A stretch of DNA of 64,000 bases, from NCBI GenBank assembly GCA_014529385.2, contig CM043957.1:68816503-68880502 (forward strand). Direction: 5' to 3'. Made by a program: the position numbers and the translations under genes. The notes below the pieces were generated by a model that was not told where the DNA came from, ran no database searches, and was given only the letters and a program-made list of their open reading frames with translations. Below, piece after piece: positions 1 to 11,111 of this stretch; position 1 is the stretch's first letter; each line of letters begins with the position of its first letter. The DNA is from Adiantum capillus-veneris (taxonomy: Eukaryota; Streptophyta; Polypodiopsida; Polypodiales; Pteridaceae).

Positions 1-640
1 ATCGTCAGTGTAATAATATAGGGATTTCATGACACTGGTACTAGGGGTTGTCACTATACTGGCCCCTTAACACTAGTACGAGGGGCTCACCCGAACTTTG
101 GTGGGTCAAAAATGTTCTCTTTCTTTTTGTTCCAATAATCAAGGACCTTGTTGTTTCTATACTGCCGCCCATGCCAAGCCTCATCACTATCTCACATGGG
201 GTCAACCATGGGGGATCTATGGCCCAAATTTGAGCGTGGAGTGCCTTTGATCTCAATCAACCGATCGCACGGTGAACTAGGGGTGAACTCAGGGCAAAAC
301 TGGCACCTCGAGTTCACCCGCCTCGCGAGGATGTGGGTTGAAAAGTTGCCACACGAATGCCCTACCACCACGCTACCGCGTGTGGCTACCTCTATTGACA
401 TGACAGATGATCACACCCTAGTTTACCCATCCCTAGTTCACCCTAGTTCACTGGATGATCCGATGACTGGGATTAAAGCCGTCTCGCCGCCCCCCCCCCC
501 CCCCCCCCCCCAAAAAGCCCAAAAAACAAATAATTTTAGGCCATAGATTCCCTCTAAGCCCTATCTTAAAAGGGTCACAACTACGCATTATCTGAAACCT
601 GGATGGTCACAATGGCGCCTTCTAGGACGCCATTGCCGAG
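1..640. other. Intergenic DNA, no supported gene
   Basis: Short open frames exist on both strands, but none shows a recognisable motif or the composition of a conserved protein. The only structured element is the poly-C run near 490. I see no RNA gene here. Confidence 0.5.
490..511. repeat. Poly-C homopolymer, about 22 bases
   Basis: An uninterrupted run of C followed by an A-rich stretch. It is one of several long G/C homopolymers in the window. The length may be unreliable because such tracts are hard to sequence. Confidence 0.9.
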
Positions 641-659
641 TCTGCGTGAGATTTTGCAC

Positions 660-715
660 TGAGAGAGAGAGAGAAGAAGAAGAAGAAGAGGATGTTAACA
701 TCGTAGGAAACTATC

Positions 716-783
<68 letters not shown>
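660..783. repeat. (GA)n/(GAA)n microsatellite upstream of the OVATE gene
   Basis: A short GA tract and a GAA tract (about 660-690) are followed by a long pure AG run from about 719 to 783. It lies 345 bp upstream of the OVATE start codon. GA/CT tracts are common in plant promoters and 5' leaders, but nothing here shows a regulatory role. Confidence 0.95.
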
Positions 784-785
<2 letters not shown>

Positions 786-1127
786 TGCTAACTTCGTACC
801 CTCTCTCTGTGCTTCAAGTTGGCCTGCTGGCGAATTGTCGGCATGCATAAGGGATGGCGATTTTGTGTTTCATCTCACGTGGTAGGGCCTGTGTGAGGCT
901 AGCGCGCTGCCATCACCAAGTATGTGTTGTTCAATGATATAGAGCCGTTCGCTTCCACGAGTGGCAGAGCTAATGCATTCATCTGCAGATCCTTTAAAAA
1001 ATGTGTTCATCAAAGGTATTGAGGCCAAGCTTTTGTTAAGAACAGATCCAACGGTATAAAACTGATGCTTCTTGCTCCAAGGGTAGCTTTTAACAGATAA
1101 ATCCATGGCTACCACCAAGGTTATGAA

Positions 1128-2663
1128 ATGTTCATGTTCAAATTTGCAGCTAGGTTCTTGAGTAGCTCAGAACACATGATGCCGCCTTCCTGGTTCACAA
1201 AGCTCAGAGATGTCAAAAGTGAATTGAAGCATTCAAAGCAACAGGATAAACCACACGAATCACCACAGACAGCTTGCAAAAAACGGCAGGTTGCTCCCGT
1301 TAGTCTCGCCAAATCTCTTAGTTTGCGCAGGGCAAGTAGCAAGGCAAGGAACACCCAATTTGAGGGCGAAATCATTGATGCATACAGAAGTGAAGATAAT
1401 GTGAGGACTTCTTTTAGTGGCATTGAGTCCGATCTTTACAAAAGCAGGCCAAATGCTCGTGACTCACCGCCGCCTAATGTTCTCTGCAAAGAAACCACAG
1501 GTGCTCTCTCAATACATGACTACACAATACAGCTGGAGAGATGCCAATCTAGAGGCACATCACCAGTAGAGGTTGATGTCAAGAATGCATCCTCTCAGGA
1601 CAATGATGTTCAATCCTTTCCAAATTTTAGGGTCGATGGCATGTCAAAATTGCAGCCTGATGATGAAGAGAGCCAAGCATGTACACAGAAAGTTCATAAT
1701 GTATCTGACACTGACACAGAAGAGTTTTCCCTCATGTCGGAAACTAGCTCGACTTTTGGGAGCGAGACCAGTTCCGGAGACTCAAGTGTCAGCAGCAAAT
1801 GCAGTACTTGTGAGGAAGGCCATCAAAACAAAAGCTCCGAGTATATGCAGATAATTCCAAAGAAAATGTGGGAATCAGGTTCGCTTGTTGCGACTGCCGC
1901 AACCAATCAACAAGGTTCGATATTGTATGAGCTGCAGGGGCGAAGGCAATATTGTTTTAGCCCCATTGGTGTTGGTGGTGATGGAGGAGATGATAGGACT
2001 TTTCCAAGTGATGCAAATAAGGGCAGCCCCATCTCAAGCAAAGCTAGAAAGGATAATGATACACGATTAAGATTAGAAGGGGTTGAGGGCTGTGCTTTAC
2101 TTGATAATTATGCCTGTGAGCAGCAGACGGCTGATTTGAGGATACCATGCGTACTCTGTGGGAGGAGAGAACTGAAGGCTAAAGCTACGTCTATATCAGA
2201 ATTGAATGGAGATAAGCAGAGACCATGTGATTTTGATGATTTTAGCGCAGCAGTAATGTCGAAGGCCTCTTGGCAGAAAGATAACAAGACTGCTCACTCT
2301 TTAGTAGGAAGCTTGGAGGGAACAACCAGTAGTACTCAGATCAGCATAGGTGGAGATTTTCCTAGCAAGTATACCACGCAGAGGAGGAGGAGGCAAAGGG
2401 GGTCTAGCATTTCGGCTGTTTTGCCTCCGGATTTGCAAGGCGTGGTAGGAGACAGCCTAGCTTTTGTGAAGATCTCTGATGACCCGTACAAGGATTTCAA
2501 ACAGTCAATGTATGAGATGATCATGGAAAAGGATTTGGAGGGATCCATGGATGTGGAGGAGCTCCTCTATTGCTATCTCTCCCTTAACTCTCCCGAGCAT
2601 CACGAGCTCATTGAAGAGGTATTTAGTGATGTGTGGAGTGCAGTCTTGATGACCATGCAGTGA
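1128..2663 (+). CDS. OVATE family protein (OFP), putative transcriptional repressor
   Basis: A 511-residue single-exon reading frame. OVATE proteins are plant-specific nuclear or cytoplasmic regulators that bind TALE homeodomain proteins and repress growth genes. The C-terminal OVATE domain spans about residues 440-508: it opens with GDSLAFVKISDDPYKDF, continues with SMYEMIMEKD and ends with EELLYCYLSLNSPEHHELI and the VFSDVW segment. Near the N terminus (about residues 13-30) is the second family hallmark, here HMMPPSWFTKLRDVK. The start was chosen because it is the first ATG in frame just before that motif; an upstream exon cannot be excluded, since TTTGCAG at about 1141-1147 could be a splice acceptor. 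The middle is serine-rich and acidic, with two C-x2-C pairs (CSTC near residue 225, CVLC near 342). A basic RRRRQRG stretch precedes the domain. The protein is longer than many angiosperm OFPs because of this middle region. It has no internal stops or frameshifts, unlike most coding-like DNA in the window. It is probably a live gene. Confidence 0.93.
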   Translation: MFMFKFAARFLSSSEHMMPPSWFTKLRDVKSELKHSKQQDKPHESPQTACKKRQVAPVSLAKSLSLRRASSKARNTQFEGEIIDAYRSEDNVRTSFSGIESDLYKSRPNARDSPPPNVLCKETTGALSIHDYTIQLERCQSRGTSPVEVDVKNASSQDNDVQSFPNFRVDGMSKLQPDDEESQACTQKVHNVSDTDTEEFSLMSETSSTFGSETSSGDSSVSSKCSTCEEGHQNKSSEYMQIIPKKMWESGSLVATAATNQQGSILYELQGRRQYCFSPIGVGGDGGDDRTFPSDANKGSPISSKARKDNDTRLRLEGVEGCALLDNYACEQQTADLRIPCVLCGRRELKAKATSISELNGDKQRPCDFDDFSAAVMSKASWQKDNKTAHSLVGSLEGTTSSTQISIGGDFPSKYTTQRRRRQRGSSISAVLPPDLQGVVGDSLAFVKISDDPYKDFKQSMYEMIMEKDLEGSMDVEELLYCYLSLNSPEHHELIEEVFSDVWSAVLMTMQ

Positions 2664-3184
2664 TGCTTATGTGGTTTCAACCAGGTTGAGCTGACAACAA
2701 GGGATAGATTATGCTCCACTGGCAGGCAAATATGTGCAGAGAATAGCATTCCCATGTTTAAGGCCCCTGCAGTCGGTGGATATCATCTCGTCCTTGCAAT
2801 ATCCAGCTCATTATAGGCAACCATGTACATGCCAAGTTTTGGGCCTCTTTCACAGCATGTGTATGCAGAGGGCTTTCTTCTTCTTCATACATGCCTTTCC
2901 TGGCATCATCAGGTGAGGCATTTTTGTGCCCGCTGGTGAACTTCTGCTTGGGCTTCTCTTACATATGGATGGACCGACAGCATCAGAATGTCATCATGGG
3001 CTGGTGACTTGTAAGAACACAAGGTTTTGCATTTATTACTTGTAGTCATTTTGGTAGGAATCTTTTCTTTGGGCTAATTAATGTGCTCTTGCTTCCTGTA
3101 TGTGTGGGAGATCCAGGTTTTATATATTTTCAGTAGTCAGCTCCCATGGAGTTGCATCATTCTTTTTGTGGACATTGGGCTGCC

Positions 3185-3187
<3 letters not shown>

Positions 3188-3245
<58 letters not shown>
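3188..3245. repeat. (GA)n microsatellite
   Basis: A pure AG dinucleotide run of about 58 bases. Confidence 0.95.
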
Positions 3246-3250
<5 letters not shown>

Positions 3251-3395
3251 CCAGTGTATTCTTTGGCAGAGCTCTGCAATTTTGTGCATTTCCCAAAGGG
3301 TATTAACTAAGGGTTACCGGATGGTATCACATGAGTGTACAATAGGGAGGTTTTGTAAGGCCAAAAAGATAGATTTTACTAAGGAGGGTCCCGTG

Positions 3396-3445
3396 TATAG
3401 GGGTCAAAAAGGCAATTTGTTATAGGGGTCAAAATGGCAATTTGT
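3396..3445. repeat. 25-bp tandem duplication
   Basis: The unit beginning TATAGGGGTCAAAA and ending GGCAATTTGT occurs twice head to tail, with one mismatch. Confidence 0.85.
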
Positions 3446-4633
3446 TGGTGCACTCAGATGGCGTACTAGTGAATCCCCCGGGTATATCTCTCGAAGGGCC
3501 TTTAAAGGGTAGCGTACATTGTCACCCATTACCCAAAAAAGGGTAAAATTCCTAGCAGAACGCAACTGTATATGGAGATATGGTTTGTTTGGCACCCATC
3601 TTTCAAAAGGCAGTAAACCTCCTCTTTTGCTCTTTAGAGTATGTACATCTGGTTTGTACTTTCTACTCATGTTGCAATGGTTAGTTGGTCATTGGCAGAG
3701 CTGCTGATATTGCTGGGTTTTAAATGGTTTTGCCATGGAGCATGGTACACCAGTGGCAACCTGGAAATTGTCAGTGGCACCTTTGATACCCAAAAAAATT
3801 GAAGGCTGCAACGGGTTAATTTGCAAGGTCCCCCCGGGCCTTCTTATAAGTCCTGGCCTTCATCAATGGGAAGCCGGTCTAGGCCTTTAGTTTTTTCGGA
3901 AGACTTATTTGTTTCTTGCAAAATCTGTAAGTACAAGACTTGCCTCCGAGTTCCAATGACCCTCCCCAAAGTTTTCACGGCTTCCATTTTTTGGGAAAAG
4001 CAACATGAGGTCGTGACTCTATGCTTTTACAGTTAGTAACCATGGCAAGCGGTCATGGAGGAGCAAGGAGAGGCAAGGATGCTATATGTGAAGCAAGCGA
4101 TTACCACTGGCTAAGTAGACAAAGATGAGCTTAGGCAGTGAGGCTTTATCTCATATGACGAAGGAAAAGAGTGCTAATATGTGTGCCCATAGAGCACATT
4201 TGGGCTAGATCATAGGGCACTCCATTTGTCAATACACTTTGGTCTATAAGATTACTTCACACCGCCTCCATGGAGACCCCATTTTAGGAAAGAGAATGAG
4301 CTGCTGGCAAACTTAAAGGATGACGACACTACTTACCATCCCCCGCTTTGAGGGATGACCCGTAGTTAGAGGGAATGGCCATTTCGTTTCTGGTTCCCAT
4401 TCCAACTTCCCGTTCCAAATCCTCGTTCTATATTTCAAATGTTAGTACCCATAACCAGGAATGGCATTTTATGCTTGTTGTCGTTCCCTATTCGTTGTTC
4501 CAATTTTCCGTCTTGGGTAAGTATGGGATGACTAAGGAAAAGTAGGAATTACTTGGGAATGGTGGTGGAGGCTTTGCACTTACAAAGAGACCTCTCACAT
4601 GCTAACACAACTCTAAAATCTTAGAGGCTATGA

Positions 4634-5029
4634 TTGGCAAGGAAAGCTCACTTGCAAGACATTGTGACATCAAGGGATCAAGTTAGTCGTGGAACAACAC
4701 TTCAAAATGAAGAGTCATCAAAGGTTAGCATCTCAAAAATGGAACATGCCAATGAGCACACAATAAGGCATTTGAGTGTTGTGGCTATGCCAAGGGATTT
4801 CTTTCAAACTTTTATAGAGAAAATGAAGAGTCTAGTAGAAAACAGAGTGATCATGGGCAAAAGTACTGCAAGTAGGGCTTTTGGTGCCATATTCTACTCA
4901 CTAGTTTGGCGAACCAAGGGGTCAATGCCATTAATAGATTACCACGGTCCATGCAGCCACGATCGAAAATACGAGGGAGAATTGTGTGATAGGAAGTCCA
5001 AGTGCAACAATTATTGTAAAGCGAGCTAA
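4634..5029 (+). CDS. Unrecognised 131-residue open frame
   Basis: An uninterrupted frame with plausible amino-acid composition, a moderately basic C terminus and a late cysteine pair. I recognise no domain. It lies between the OVATE flank and a decayed gypsy element, so a retroelement origin or chance is as likely as a real gene. No splice or promoter signal decides the matter. Confidence 0.15.
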   Translation: MARKAHLQDIVTSRDQVSRGTTLQNEESSKVSISKMEHANEHTIRHLSVVAMPRDFFQTFIEKMKSLVENRVIMGKSTASRAFGAIFYSLVWRTKGSMPLIDYHGPCSHDRKYEGELCDRKSKCNNYCKAS

Positions 5030-5329
5030 CTTAAGACAAACAATTGGTAAATTGGCATACACGAGTAAAATAAAACCTCATCTACCACCTTAAGTAACTC
5101 AATTACTTCAGTCCCTTAGGGAGACTAAAGAAGATAATATTAAGATTAAGCGGGAAATCTTATCGGTGGTAAACGCCGCATTAAAAGATTAGTGTTTTTT
5201 TACACTCCATCACTATTGGGTAAGTCATGGACACATCTCTTGATTACTTGTGTTTTGTATTTAGACCTTCAAAATGTCCTTTTCTTGTGGAGTGCACAAT
5301 GTTATCATAAGCATATTACAATAAAGGGA

Positions 5330-6410
5330 AGTGCTCAATTGTGTAACGCCTAAGGATGTCCAGAACTATGGCTTCACTTTTACCATTATTTTTAGGATGG
5401 AAAGAAAAGTTAAGATCCATTTTACATCCAAGTTTAAAAATAGAGCTATCCAAAAGTGATCATAAAAAAATCTTTTAAAAAATTACTACCCTAACAAGGC
5501 CATGATGACCAAACAATTTTTTCATGAAAATCTTGTAAACTTTTGGTGCAACCAATGTTTTTGGCATGCAATGAATTATATCATTTTGATAAATAGTCTC
5601 TCATATCATGATGTGATGAAGCGAGAAGAAAGCCTATTATAAAATCCATGGAACGCTTGTGTAGGCCTAAAAGAAATAGACAAAGACATGAGAAGTCCTA
5701 GGGGCTTGCCGTGTGCATGCTTTACATGCGAACATATGATGTAAGTAGACACGAAGTGACACACATCATGCTTCATGTTAGGCCAATAAAATTTTTCTTT
5801 AGAGACGGAATCTGTTGTTGAAATACCCTTGTGACTACTGCAGCATATCATTTCTTAGCACCAATTTTCAAAGAGATATAGTCACAATAATTATACATAA
5901 TTCACATGTGTCTGTGTGGAAAAGTGAAAACCATGACAATATGACTAAATAATAATTGACATCCAATTTGTATGCATCATCTTAATCTAAATGCAAGGAA
6001 AATGAACATTCATGATAAGAGTCATGCATAAGTTAAAAAGTAGCAGTAGTGAGTAAAGTGTTATTGAATAAAGAGTATCTACTAGGTGCATTTGCAACAC
6101 ACTTCAACAACCATGTTGATACTAGATCAAAGGTTGAGACGATTGAAAGAACGAAGCCCATTTGATGGAGAGACTAGGTCAAAAGATAATGAATACTCTA
6201 TTAATCAATTTTGATAAGACTTTAAAGTCAACCGTATGAGATAATGTTTCTACAAACCAAGATCATGACCAACAACTTGTCACGAGTACTATAATTTTGC
6301 TCATTTGGTTTTAATTTATGACTCGTAAAAGCAATTAGATGGTCATCTTCCATTAGAATAGCACCTATTTCTGACCCACTAGCATCAATAACAACTAGAA
6401 AGAAATAAAA
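5330..6410 (-). pseudogene. Decayed Ty3/gypsy pol fragment (RNase H, integrase)
   Basis: Reading the minus strand from high to low coordinates, several gypsy pol pieces appear in the expected order. About 6403-6215 encodes an RNase H segment with VVIDASGSEIGAIL, then FTSHKL, NEQNYSTRDKLL. About 5851-5606 encodes the integrase zinc-binding region with FYWPNMKHDVCHFV and KPLGLL. About 5560-5330 encodes the end of the integrase core, including the motif FHPKNNGKSEAI, where the last E is the catalytic glutamate position, followed by LDILRRYT. Many stops and frame changes separate the pieces. The layout is that of a chromovirus-like element. I saw no LTRs. It points opposite to element A, which starts about 600 bp away. 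Confidence 0.75.
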
Positions 6411-7025
6411 AAGTTGGGCAATTGAAGGAAAAATGCAAATGTGTGTATGTGTGTGAATTTATTGACAACCTTTTATTGGTTTCTTGTCTAGAGAAGAGTA
6501 CCTTTTTTTCAAAAAAAATCATGAGAAGAAGTATAATCAACTTTCTTGCAGACTTACTTTAAACACCATCAAGACCTAAGAAAGAGAAAAATTCATGAAT
6601 AGTTCAAAAGAGTAGGCCAACCTTTAATAGTGGCAACCTTTTTAGAGTAAACTTATGCCATTAGCTCAGACTATACAACCAGGTTATTGAAACTGATTTC
6701 AAAAAAAAAGTTAGTAGCCAAGGTAACATGCATGTCATTTTATAACACTTTGAGCCCAATGATTGTAACTTCACCTTTGAGTTTTGAATGAAATTCCTAT
6801 TGAGTCCGACATTTTTGTAGTTGAATCCATTCATTCATAGATGTATGATAGGTAAATGGGACCTAAGAGCTTTCAGTTTGTAATCATCTTTTGATTAGAT
6901 GTGATCCTCAGCCCTATTTTACCCATATTTTGAGAAAGTCTTTATTTTGAACCTTGGCTTATGTATGAAAGCCATTTCTTCTGAATAATGGTAGAGTAGT
7001 AGTCAACTACACTCAACCAACGTAT

Positions 7026-8290
7026 GTGCCACAACCCATGAAAAACCAGTACTCCATGGATGCAAATACGCTTATGTTCATAGCCAATCAGGAGTATGGT
7101 TCAAAAAACATCCTCACAAGGCAAGAAAAACCATTAGCTAGATCACCAGCTGTGAAACAAGAAGGTCCATGTTATGAGTGTGGAGGTGATCATTGGGCAC
7201 GAAGTTGTCCAAACAAGGGTCCACAAATCGAATTATTTGTATTTTGTGAACGTTGTGGGATAGACCATCTACGCCAACTCTATGCTAAAAATCCAGATTA
7301 CAAAGGAAAAGCAACAATGAATGTTGTAGGTGTGATGCCTTCCTCAAGCGGATCAGAGGTAGAGCCTGCAATTAATTTAAAGGTGATGACTCGAGCTCAA
7401 GCTCAAGAAACTGCCAAAAACGCAATCGTTGAGGAGGAAGCCACATTGCCTGTTCAAACAGAAATTAAAAACTTATCAGTGAGAACAGGAAGAAAATCAT
7501 GGAAAGCCAAACGAAACAAAATGAAAGCAAAGAGGCTATAGGAGAAAGCTGCTTTGGAAACTGAAATAAATCAAACAAAAGAACAGCTTAGACGAGAGCA
7601 ACAAAGCAAGAAAAACGCAAAGAGACCTAAAGAGTCAAAGACTAACTCGGGAGGTTCAATCTTGGTTGACAAAGTCTTTGAGCCTTTGGATGCGATCTTG
7701 AAAGCTTATGATGCTAGGTTAAAGACCAACCAAACCTAGGAGGATAGATGGCTAACGTACCCTCACCCGGGGTATGAAAACGAGAGGTTGCAAATGTGCA
7801 AGGAGCTCATCCAGAAGGCCCAAGCTCTTATGGAACCAGTTCCAGATGCTCCAAAAACTGAGGTGCTAATCCGTGGAAAAATCCAGGAAATGGAAAGTCA
7901 TGGTATTGTAAACAGAGACCAGGAAGAGCCGAAAGTTGAGGCACCTTTAGATACAAGGGAAGTAGCCAATACCACAAATGGAAATGGAAAGTCATGGTAT
8001 TGTAAACAGAGACCAGGAAGAGCCGAAAGTTGAGGCACCTTTAGATACAAGGGAATTAGCCAATACCACAAATGGGGTGGACTCACAAGCAGTGATGCCT
8101 ATTTTGGAGGTAGAAGAACTGTGACCACAATCCTTATGGGAACCGATCAAAAACCAAAAAGATGGTAGTGCTACGTTACAGCCAGCACCTATCTCTAAGA
8201 TAAACATGGATCACGAATTTTTCTCAGGAGATATACGATCTCTATACGGGGATGTCTGGTCTGTCACATCTGAAGAGAGTAAACCACGCT
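7026..8290 (+). pseudogene. Element A gag region with CCHC zinc knuckle
   Basis: The first frame (7026-7541) carries CYECGGDHWARSC, a perfect C-x2-C-x4-H-x4-C knuckle that binds nucleic acid in gag proteins, followed by a second cysteine pair in FCERCGIDHL. Lysine- and glutamine-rich, probably helical sequence follows (7554-7739, then 7788 onward). Coding similarity continues upstream of the ATG in the same frame (a YTQPTYVPQP stretch), so 7026 is not a true start. The frame is broken by a TAG near 7539, another near 7737 and a 94-bp tandem duplication at 7886-8073 that shifts the frame. Confidence 0.65.
7886..8073. repeat. 94-bp tandem duplication inside gag, frame-shifting
   Basis: The sequence starting GGAAATGGAAAGTCATGG at 7886 repeats from 7980 with only about one mismatch. 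The 94-bp length is not a multiple of three, so the second copy is read in another frame. Near-identity indicates a recent event relative to the surrounding decay. Confidence 0.92.
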
Positions 8291-8587
8291 CTCTAAAGAC
8301 ATGCCATCTTTCATAAGAGAACTTGAAACAAAATCATATGTTAAAATGGTACCTTCTCAGTGGAAAGCCACACCAAAAATGATGGATACCAAGAGCTTGC
8401 ATGAATTGATATTGTATCCTATACAATGCACACTTTATCTCTCAGAGCTACTAAAAATTAGACCGCATCTATGGGGCCAAATGGGCAAAAACCTGGGAAA
8501 CATGGGGTTGAAAATCCCTTAACATGACCAACTTGCATATGAAAATAGGGATGAAACCATGTCTAAGAAACCGCAGACAAAGCCAAT

Positions 8588-9083
8588 ACCAGTAAATAAG
8601 GTGGGTGACTACTATGAAGGAGAAGAAGGAAACACCACCTTACCACTTGAGTACAAAGGAGTAAAGATGGTTGCTATATTAGATAGTGGGGCAGGAATTT
8701 TCATTGCGACCAAAGAAATATGGAAAAAATAGGGAAAGTTTGCTCTTACGAAAACTCGAATGAAACTGCAATTAGCGGATAGATATGTAGAGAAACCGAT
8801 TGGAATATTAGAACAAATCATTGTATCTTCATGTGGCATCGAGTATGAGCACACCTTTTCCATAATGAATTTTGACGAGAGCAGCAACTTTGATATCATA
8901 ATGGGCAGACCATTCATGCGTCATCTCAAAAAGGTACAAGACTGTAGCTATGACTATATCTACTTAAGACACAAGGAAATTATTACAAAAATTAGTGTCA
9001 AAGATCATAGTTATAGAGATGTAGAACAAACCCCGGGGAAAGAATTAAACTCCACAACTGATTTCGAAAGCAGAGCGCATATT
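8588..9083 (+). pseudogene. Element A retropepsin (aspartic protease) domain
   Basis: The translated frame reads VKMVAILDSGAGIFIATK around 8665-8712, giving the catalytic D-S-G-A of retroviral-type aspartic proteases. DIIMGRPFMRHL (about 8892-8927) is the family's conserved hydrophobic-G-R-P-[FW] motif about 70 residues later. The enzyme cleaves the gag-pol polyprotein. An in-frame TAG interrupts it near 8730 and a TGA ends it at 9084-9086, after which the same frame continues. A short coding-like stretch just upstream (8301-8522) looks like the linker before the protease. Confidence 0.75.
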
Positions 9084-9086
9084 TGA

Positions 9087-10214
9087 ATGTACGGAGCTCC
9101 TGAGAGTGGAAGTCTTAGAAAGGAAGATTTCATCTTAGAGCGTTCAATAGAAGATGCAACTTACATTAAGGAACCATTTCCAGAGGAGTTGTTTGAACCC
9201 TTTGGATGGGGTCAAATTCTTGCCACTCTTGATGTCTGCGTAAATGAGGTGACCAACACCAAATTTTGTGATGAATATGGCTATGATATAACTCCCTTGT
9301 TTACGATAAAGGTGTTGAAGGAAGCTAATGAAGTTTGTGAGTGTGAAAGCAGAAATGGTGAGACAAATGGTTATGACTTGGAGCATGAGGCAAAAGTGAA
9401 AATGAAAGAAGTAGAGCAACCACGAGAATATGTCATCATTGACATACCTGAAGAATTGACAAAATCTGTTTCAAAGAAGCCGACTCTAGAAAGAGTGCAA
9501 ATGAAAGCAGATAAAGAAGCAAAGTTTCCAAGTTCATCTAATGTTCAACAAACACAAGATCAAAAGAAGAACACGGATAAGGAAGAAGATCGATTGTCTC
9601 CTACGACGATCAAATTCAGTATATGCAAAGAAACAGGACTCAAAATCATATGTTTAGTTGTGATGGATCCAAAAGCGACAAAGAATCTAATATCTTATGG
9701 TACATGGATAATGATGGGAAAACCGCCAATCACCGAGCTAGAGGAGATAGTATATACAAGTTCAAAAATATTGATTCCTAGCTTTGGCATGACCGAGGCA
9801 GTACTCAAGTTGAGTACCGGGGAGTATACAAATACTTTCCACATAGTTGATTCCCATCATATCAAAGAGAGGCTGATCTTGACAAAAAGCTGGAGGAACA
9901 TCTTCTTTCGACAACAACCAAAAGCTTCAACAACGACAACGGTAAGACTTCATAGAGCTTCTCAAATCCATGCAGAGAAAGAATCGCCGACCATCACGGA
10001 AAAGGGTAAAGCTAAAGTAAATGCTGAAGCAGATCAACCTGGCAAGATGACTTTACCCTCAATGAAGAGCTTCCGTCAAACTTCCCACAAAGCCTCTACA
10101 TCAAGAGCCAAACCATCGGCAATGCAATGGAAGCCAAAACAAAAAGTCTATCAATCAAAGTTTCCATCACCAAAAGCATCCAAAAGACGTCAAAGAAAAT
10201 CAACCACGTGCTAG
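9087..10214 (+). pseudogene. Element A linker and second, degenerate retropepsin-like domain
   Basis: A 375-residue open frame directly following the protease in the same phase. Residues 1-180 are acidic linker. Around residues 180-280 a second retropepsin-like pattern appears: hydrophobic strand ICLVVMDPKATKNLIS, with DPKA where D-[ST]-G-A is expected, then a flap-like region, then LILTKSWRN at the place of the usual L-G-x-[PS]-W motif. The catalytic glycine is missing, so activity is doubtful. The C terminus becomes basic and starts the tryptophan-motif tail (MQWKPKQKVYQ). In an ordinary gypsy element the reverse transcriptase would sit between the two protease-like domains; none is present. 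Confidence 0.5.
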
Positions 10215-11111
10215 TATCCAAAGAGCACATCCAAGTCAAAGACCCAGTTTGGATACATGAAGCACAAGTTCAACCTCAACAACATAAAGTGACAGGGTGG
10301 GTAGCATCAAATGAGTCAATCATTGCTCAGGGCTACTTGCAAGGAAACTCTAATGTTTGGGCCAAAAAGCCTAAAGTGATAACTTGGACCTACCCACCTC
10401 AACACAAGATGTGCTATAAACGCAAGACAAACAACTCAAATAGGAGAAAGAAAAACCGCAAAAGGCACAAGAAAAGACCTTCCAAGCAAGAAATGCGACA
10501 AGTTTGGGTTCCAAAGTCAGACTTCAACAAAGCTACCCAACACAAACAAGTGAATCAGTGGATGATTCCAGCTAAGCTACTCAAAGCACAAGGATTTTAT
10601 GAAGGTAACATGAAAATATGGTTATGTAGCTCAACCTGGAACCAAGAGAAATCAGGCAGCACAAGCTTCTATCCAAAGGCAAGCAATGACAACCAAAAGC
10701 CAACAGAAGCAAATTGCAACCAAGACTCCTTCAATATACAAATGGATACCTCATCATCAACTAGAGAATCAGAGCTTCTACAACGGAAACAATCAGTTAT
10801 GGATATTGAAGCCTAGTGTCCATCAAGTCATAGAGAACAATAAGAAAATGCAAAATATGGTCACACAAGGACCAAATACAAGGTGGGTTCCAAAATCGCT
10901 AGTGGAAATTCAATCACAAAGAATCCACAACTCTCAACAACCGCTTCTCATGCAAGATAAAGCAAAGGCTACATCAGTCACTCGACAAGCAAGTCAAGAG
11001 GACCCAAAATATGCCAACCTACTCGACAAAATGGTGGCATCCAATGACCAACACAATGGAAGAGGCCTAAATTTCCAAAACTTATGGAATTGGGTTTCTG
11101 GCCTTGAATAG
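10127..11111 (+). pseudogene. Element A tail with repeated W-x-P-K-like motifs
   Basis: Two overlapping frames (10127-10816 and 10686-11111) together encode a basic, glutamine- and asparagine-rich tail. It carries tryptophans in a loose repeat: VWIHEAQ, GWVASNESIIAQGY, VWAKKPK, VWVPKSDF, QWMIPAKLLKAQGFY, KWIPHHQL, LWILKPS and RWVPKSLV. Spacing is about 15-30 residues. The same motif follows a protease-like domain in element B. The function is unknown; it could be an RNA-binding or gag-interacting tail. A frameshift near 10750-10816 joins the two halves. Confidence 0.5.

Larger units (their letters stand above)
2664..4633. other. 3' flank of the OVATE gene and intergenic DNA
   Basis: The first few hundred bases probably include the 3' UTR. 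Several short open frames lack recognisable motifs. The stretch contains a GA microsatellite and a small tandem duplication, listed separately. I see no gene. Confidence 0.5.
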
